DNA from: Quisquiliibacterium sp. | GTDB lineage: Bacteria > Pseudomonadota > Gammaproteobacteria > Burkholderiales > Burkholderiaceae_E | Length of the DNA stretch: 8,696 nucleotides | Direction: 5' to 3' | Assembly (NCBI GenBank): GCA_030830765.1 | Contig: JAURMJ010000184.1 | Location: 1-8,696 of the forward strand | In this document: one piece after another, positions 7,048-8,696 of the stretch | How positions within the stretch are numbered: position 1 is the stretch's first letter | How the letters are laid out: the number at the start of each line of letters is the position of its first letter | Made by a program: the position numbers and the translations under genes | The notes under the pieces: generated by a model | The model's database searches: none | Told to the model about the DNA's origin: nothing | Seen by the model: only the letters and a program-made list of their open reading frames with translations

Positions 7048-7053
7048 ATTATA
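7048..7053 (-). promoter_or_regulatory. Candidate -10 box for rplS (TATAAT)
   Basis: A perfect TATAAT on the minus strand lies 25 bases after the trmD stop and about 145 bases before the rplS start, in an AT-rich patch unlike the surrounding GC-rich DNA. No good -35 hexamer is seen at 16-18 bases; the best candidates (AGCCCG, CAGCCC, TCAGCC) are poor. If used, transcription would begin near 7040-7042, giving rplS its own promoter independent of the upstream operon. Confidence 0.45.
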
Positions 7054-7070
7054 ACTGATTTCTAAGAGAC

Positions 7071-7079
7071 GGGCTGATT
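7071..7079. repeat. Direct repeat copy 1 (GGGCTGATT) at the trmD stop
   Basis: The nine bases GGGCTGATT occur here and again at 6989-6997, one copy on each side of the candidate TATAAT and the GGCCGC hairpin. On the minus-strand RNA both read AAUCAGCCC. Both can therefore pair with the single GGGCTG at 7039-7044. The first two bases of the trmD stop codon complement lie within this copy. Confidence 0.6.
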
Positions 7080-7821
7080 AAAGCGTCTTCAGAAAACGCT
7101 CATCCTGCGGCGAGAGCAGGCCTTGCGCGCGCGCGCTTTCGATCAGATCAGGACGGCGGGCTCGCGTCTCGCGCAGCGACTGTTCACGACGCCAGCGCGC
7201 AATGTTGGCATGATGGCCCGACAGCAGCACCTCGGGCACCCGCTCGCCTTCGAAGATTTCAGGACGCGTGTAATGCGGACAGTCGAGCAGGCCGTCGGCA
7301 AAGGACTCCTCAATCGCCGAGCGCTGATCGTTCAGAGCCCCAGGCAGCAGGCGCACGACTGCATCGATCAGCATCATCGCCGGCAACTCGCCCCCCGAGA
7401 CCACAAAATCACCGATCGAGATCTCTTCATCGACGTGTTTGTCGAGCAGGCGCTGGTCCACCGCCTCGTAGCGACTGGCCAGCAGCGTGACGGCAGGCAG
7501 CGCAGCCAGCTGGGTGACCCGCCGATGCGTCAGAGGGCTTCCTCGCGGGGACAGATGGATCACCGGGGCGCGTTCTGAACTGCCTTGCTGCTGTTCCGAA
7601 ATGCGGTCAAGGGCAGCCACAATCGGCTCGGCCAACATCACCATGCCGGGGCCCCCGCCATAAGGCCGATCATCGACCGAGCGATAGGCGTCGGTGGCGA
7701 AATCGCGTGGATTCCAGCAATTCAGATTCCAGAGTCCACGATCATGCGCCCGCCCGGTGATCCCGTAGCGGGTCAAGGCATCGAACATCTGCGGAAAAAT
7801 CGTGATCAGGTCGAATCGCAT
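7078..7821 (-). CDS. trmD: tRNA (guanine-N1)-methyltransferase
   Basis: TrmD uses S-adenosylmethionine to make m1G37 next to the anticodon of tRNAs reading CNN and some other codons, preventing +1 frameshifting. It is a SPOUT-family enzyme with a trefoil knot. The start [10 protein letters not shown], the [12 protein letters not shown] motif (49-60), the H-L-S-P-R-G loop (89-94), the [13 protein letters not shown] loop (136-148) and [15 protein letters not shown] (173-187, catalytic aspartate D176) are all present. The 247-residue length is normal. One oddity: the usual C-G-R-Y-E-G motif reads A-S-R-Y-E-A here (115-120), replacing both glycines. It starts 28 bp after rimM, with only a weak ribosome binding site, as expected for the least-translated gene of this operon. 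Confidence 0.98.
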   Translation of the reverse strand: MRFDLITIFPQMFDALTRYGITGRAHDRGLWNLNCWNPRDFATDAYRSVDDRPYGGGPGMVMLAEPIVAALDRISEQQQGSSERAPVIHLSPRGSPLTHRRVTQLAALPAVTLLASRYEAVDQRLLDKHVDEEISIGDFVVSGGELPAMMLIDAVVRLLPGALNDQRSAIEESFADGLLDCPHYTRPEIFEGERVPEVLLSGHHANIARWRREQSLRETRARRPDLIESARAQGLLSPQDERFLKTL

Positions 7822-7849
7822 CGCTTACCCGCGAAGAGCCTTGCGCTGC

Positions 7850-8368
7850 TCAGAAATCGGCTTCCCAGTCGGCCACGATCCGGCGCGAGGCGATATCCAC
7901 CTCGACAATCCACTCGGGCACGAACGGAATCATCAGTGCCGACGGCTCAGGACCGGCCAGTAACAGAATCGGGTGGGCACCATGGTCTTCAACCCGGTCA
8001 ACAACTCCAAGCACCTCGCCACGCGGGTTGCTGACCTCGCATCCGACCAGATCGACCCAGTAGTACTCGTCCTTGGCCGAAGCCGGGAAGTCTGAACGAC
8101 TGACGCGCACCGTGAGGCCGCGAAGCCGTTCGGCCGCAGTCCGGTCTTCAAATCCGAGCGGATGCGCAACCACGGTGGCCCCATGTGTGCGGGCACGGTC
8201 AATCTGCAGCGAACTGCCGTCAGGCAGCCACCAGCGACGGGCCGTTTTCAGGATCGAATCACGCGGATCGTTGAAGGGGGCGAGCTTGACCCAGCCCCGG
8301 ATGCCGTAGGCGTCAATGACGCGACCGACCTCAATAAGATCGGTGGGCAACGATGCAGGCGCAGTCAT
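7850..8368 (-). CDS. rimM: Ribosome maturation factor RimM
   Basis: RimM binds S19 and assists maturation of the 30S head and 16S rRNA processing. The N-terminal domain begins L-I-E-V-G-R-V-I-D-A-Y-G-I-R-G-W-V-K (about 10-27). The PRC-barrel C-terminal domain begins at Y-Y-W-V-D-L-V-G (about 103-110) and ends with I-P-F-V-P-E-W-I-V-E-V-D and D-W-E-A-D-F. The 172-residue length is normal. The ATG at 8368 is chosen because the conserved domain starts about ten residues in. There is no recognisable Shine-Dalgarno before it, and a 6-bp GC hairpin sits 11 bases upstream. It is second in the operon, 70 bp after rpsP and 28 bp before trmD. Confidence 0.97.
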   Translation of the reverse strand: MTAPASLPTDLIEVGRVIDAYGIRGWVKLAPFNDPRDSILKTARRWWLPDGSSLQIDRARTHGATVVAHPLGFEDRTAAERLRGLTVRVSRSDFPASAKDEYYWVDLVGCEVSNPRGEVLGVVDRVEDHGAHPILLLAGPEPSALMIPFVPEWIVEVDIASRRIVADWEADF

Positions 8369-8379
8369 TGGATGGAGCC

Positions 8380-8397
8380 CGGCGGATCAGGCCGCCG
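8380..8397 (-). promoter_or_regulatory. GC hairpin just upstream of rimM
   Basis: On the minus strand CGGCGG and CCGCCG form a perfect 6-bp stem around the six-base loop CCTGAT, ending 11 bases before the rimM ATG. No T run follows, so it is not a terminator. In E. coli rimM translation is held down by RNA structure at its start region. This hairpin could play a comparable role, but that is inference. Confidence 0.35.
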
Positions 8398-8438
8398 CAT
8401 GCAACTCACCCTCAGGCGACTCGCGCCGGTAACTCACA

Positions 8439-8696
8439 TCAGGCAGCGGCTTGGGCCTTGGAGAATTCCCGAACCAGGCGCTCGACGGTGGGCGACAGAG
8501 CTGCGCCGTTCTGCTTCCAGTAAGCAACGCGATCCAGCGCAACATTCAGCGCCTGGGCATTGCCCGAAGCCACCGGATTGTAAAAACCAACGCGCTCAAT
8601 GAAGCGGCCGTCACGACGGTCCTGCTTGTTGGCAGCGACGATGTTATAGAACGGGCGCTTTTTGGAGCCGCCCCGGGAAAGACGAATGACAACCAT
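8439..8696 (-). CDS. rpsP: 30S ribosomal protein S16
   Basis: S16 binds 16S rRNA early in assembly of the 30S body. The sequence matches the family from the first residue: [17 protein letters not shown], then [20 protein letters not shown] and [11 protein letters not shown]. The protein has 85 residues, normal for the family. The start codon coincides with the last three bases of the window, so the coding region is complete, but its ribosome binding site and promoter lie outside. It is the first gene of the rpsP-rimM-trmD-rplS operon. Confidence 0.99.
   Translation of the reverse strand: MVVIRLSRGGSKKRPFYNIVAANKQDRRDGRFIERVGFYNPVASGNAQALNVALDRVAYWKQNGAALSPTVERLVREFSKAQAAA

Noticed and set aside
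7585..8034. A 149-codon plus-strand open frame opposite trmD and rimM
   Set aside because: It is antisense to two highly conserved genes, and its translation shows no domain. It is a typical GC-rich shadow.
1..8696. A defence, mobile or biosynthetic system
   Set aside because: Every substantial coding region is assigned to a housekeeping or common family with typical order and composition. There is no transposase, integrase, repeat array or cluster of unknown genes.

Overview
This window looks like ordinary core chromosome of a betaproteobacterium, most likely Burkholderiales. The basis is a GC-rich sequence, proteobacterial-type proteins throughout, and a gene order that I recall from that group (rpsP-rimM-trmD-rplS, then a CoA pyrophosphatase-type Nudix gene and a CobD/CbiB-like membrane gene, facing rsgA, phhB, a Ste24-like protease and orn). 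Species cannot be named from the sequence alone. I see no mobile element, CRISPR array, phage gene, tRNA or rRNA, and coding density is very high, with no gene-free stretch over 300 bases.

Layout. Bases 1-1236 (+) hold the 3' nine-tenths of a NorM-type MATE efflux transporter whose start lies outside the window. It converges on orn (1193-1819, -), and the two coding ends overlap by 44 bp. orn is divergent from a plus-strand cluster of three tightly spaced genes: a Ste24/M48 membrane protease (1877-3151), a pterin-4a-carbinolamine dehydratase (3174-3545), and the ribosome-maturation GTPase rsgA (3542-4585), which overlaps its predecessor by four bases. That cluster converges, with a 39 bp gap, on a long minus-strand series. 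In transcription order this is rpsP (8696-8439), rimM (8368-7850), trmD (7821-7078), rplS (6902-6534), a strong rho-independent terminator (6502-6472), a Nudix CoA pyrophosphatase (6378-5581) and a CobD/CbiB-like membrane protein (5560-4625).

How the genes work together. The dominant theme is ribosome and RNA metabolism. S16 and L19 are ribosomal proteins, RimM and RsgA mature the 30S subunit, TrmD makes m1G37 in tRNA, and Orn degrades the last oligoribonucleotides. The others are housekeeping: pterin recycling, CoA turnover, membrane proteolysis and efflux.

No new multi-gene system is evident. The points most worth a second look are local. First, RsgA carries an insertion of roughly 46 residues between its G2 and G3 motifs. 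Second, the unusually long trmD-rplS spacer has a perfect TATAAT box, a GC-rich hairpin, and three copies of a 6-mer that could pair in two mutually exclusive ways. Third, the 3' ends of orn and the MATE gene overlap. Fourth, the TrmD cofactor-site knot motif has two glycine substitutions.
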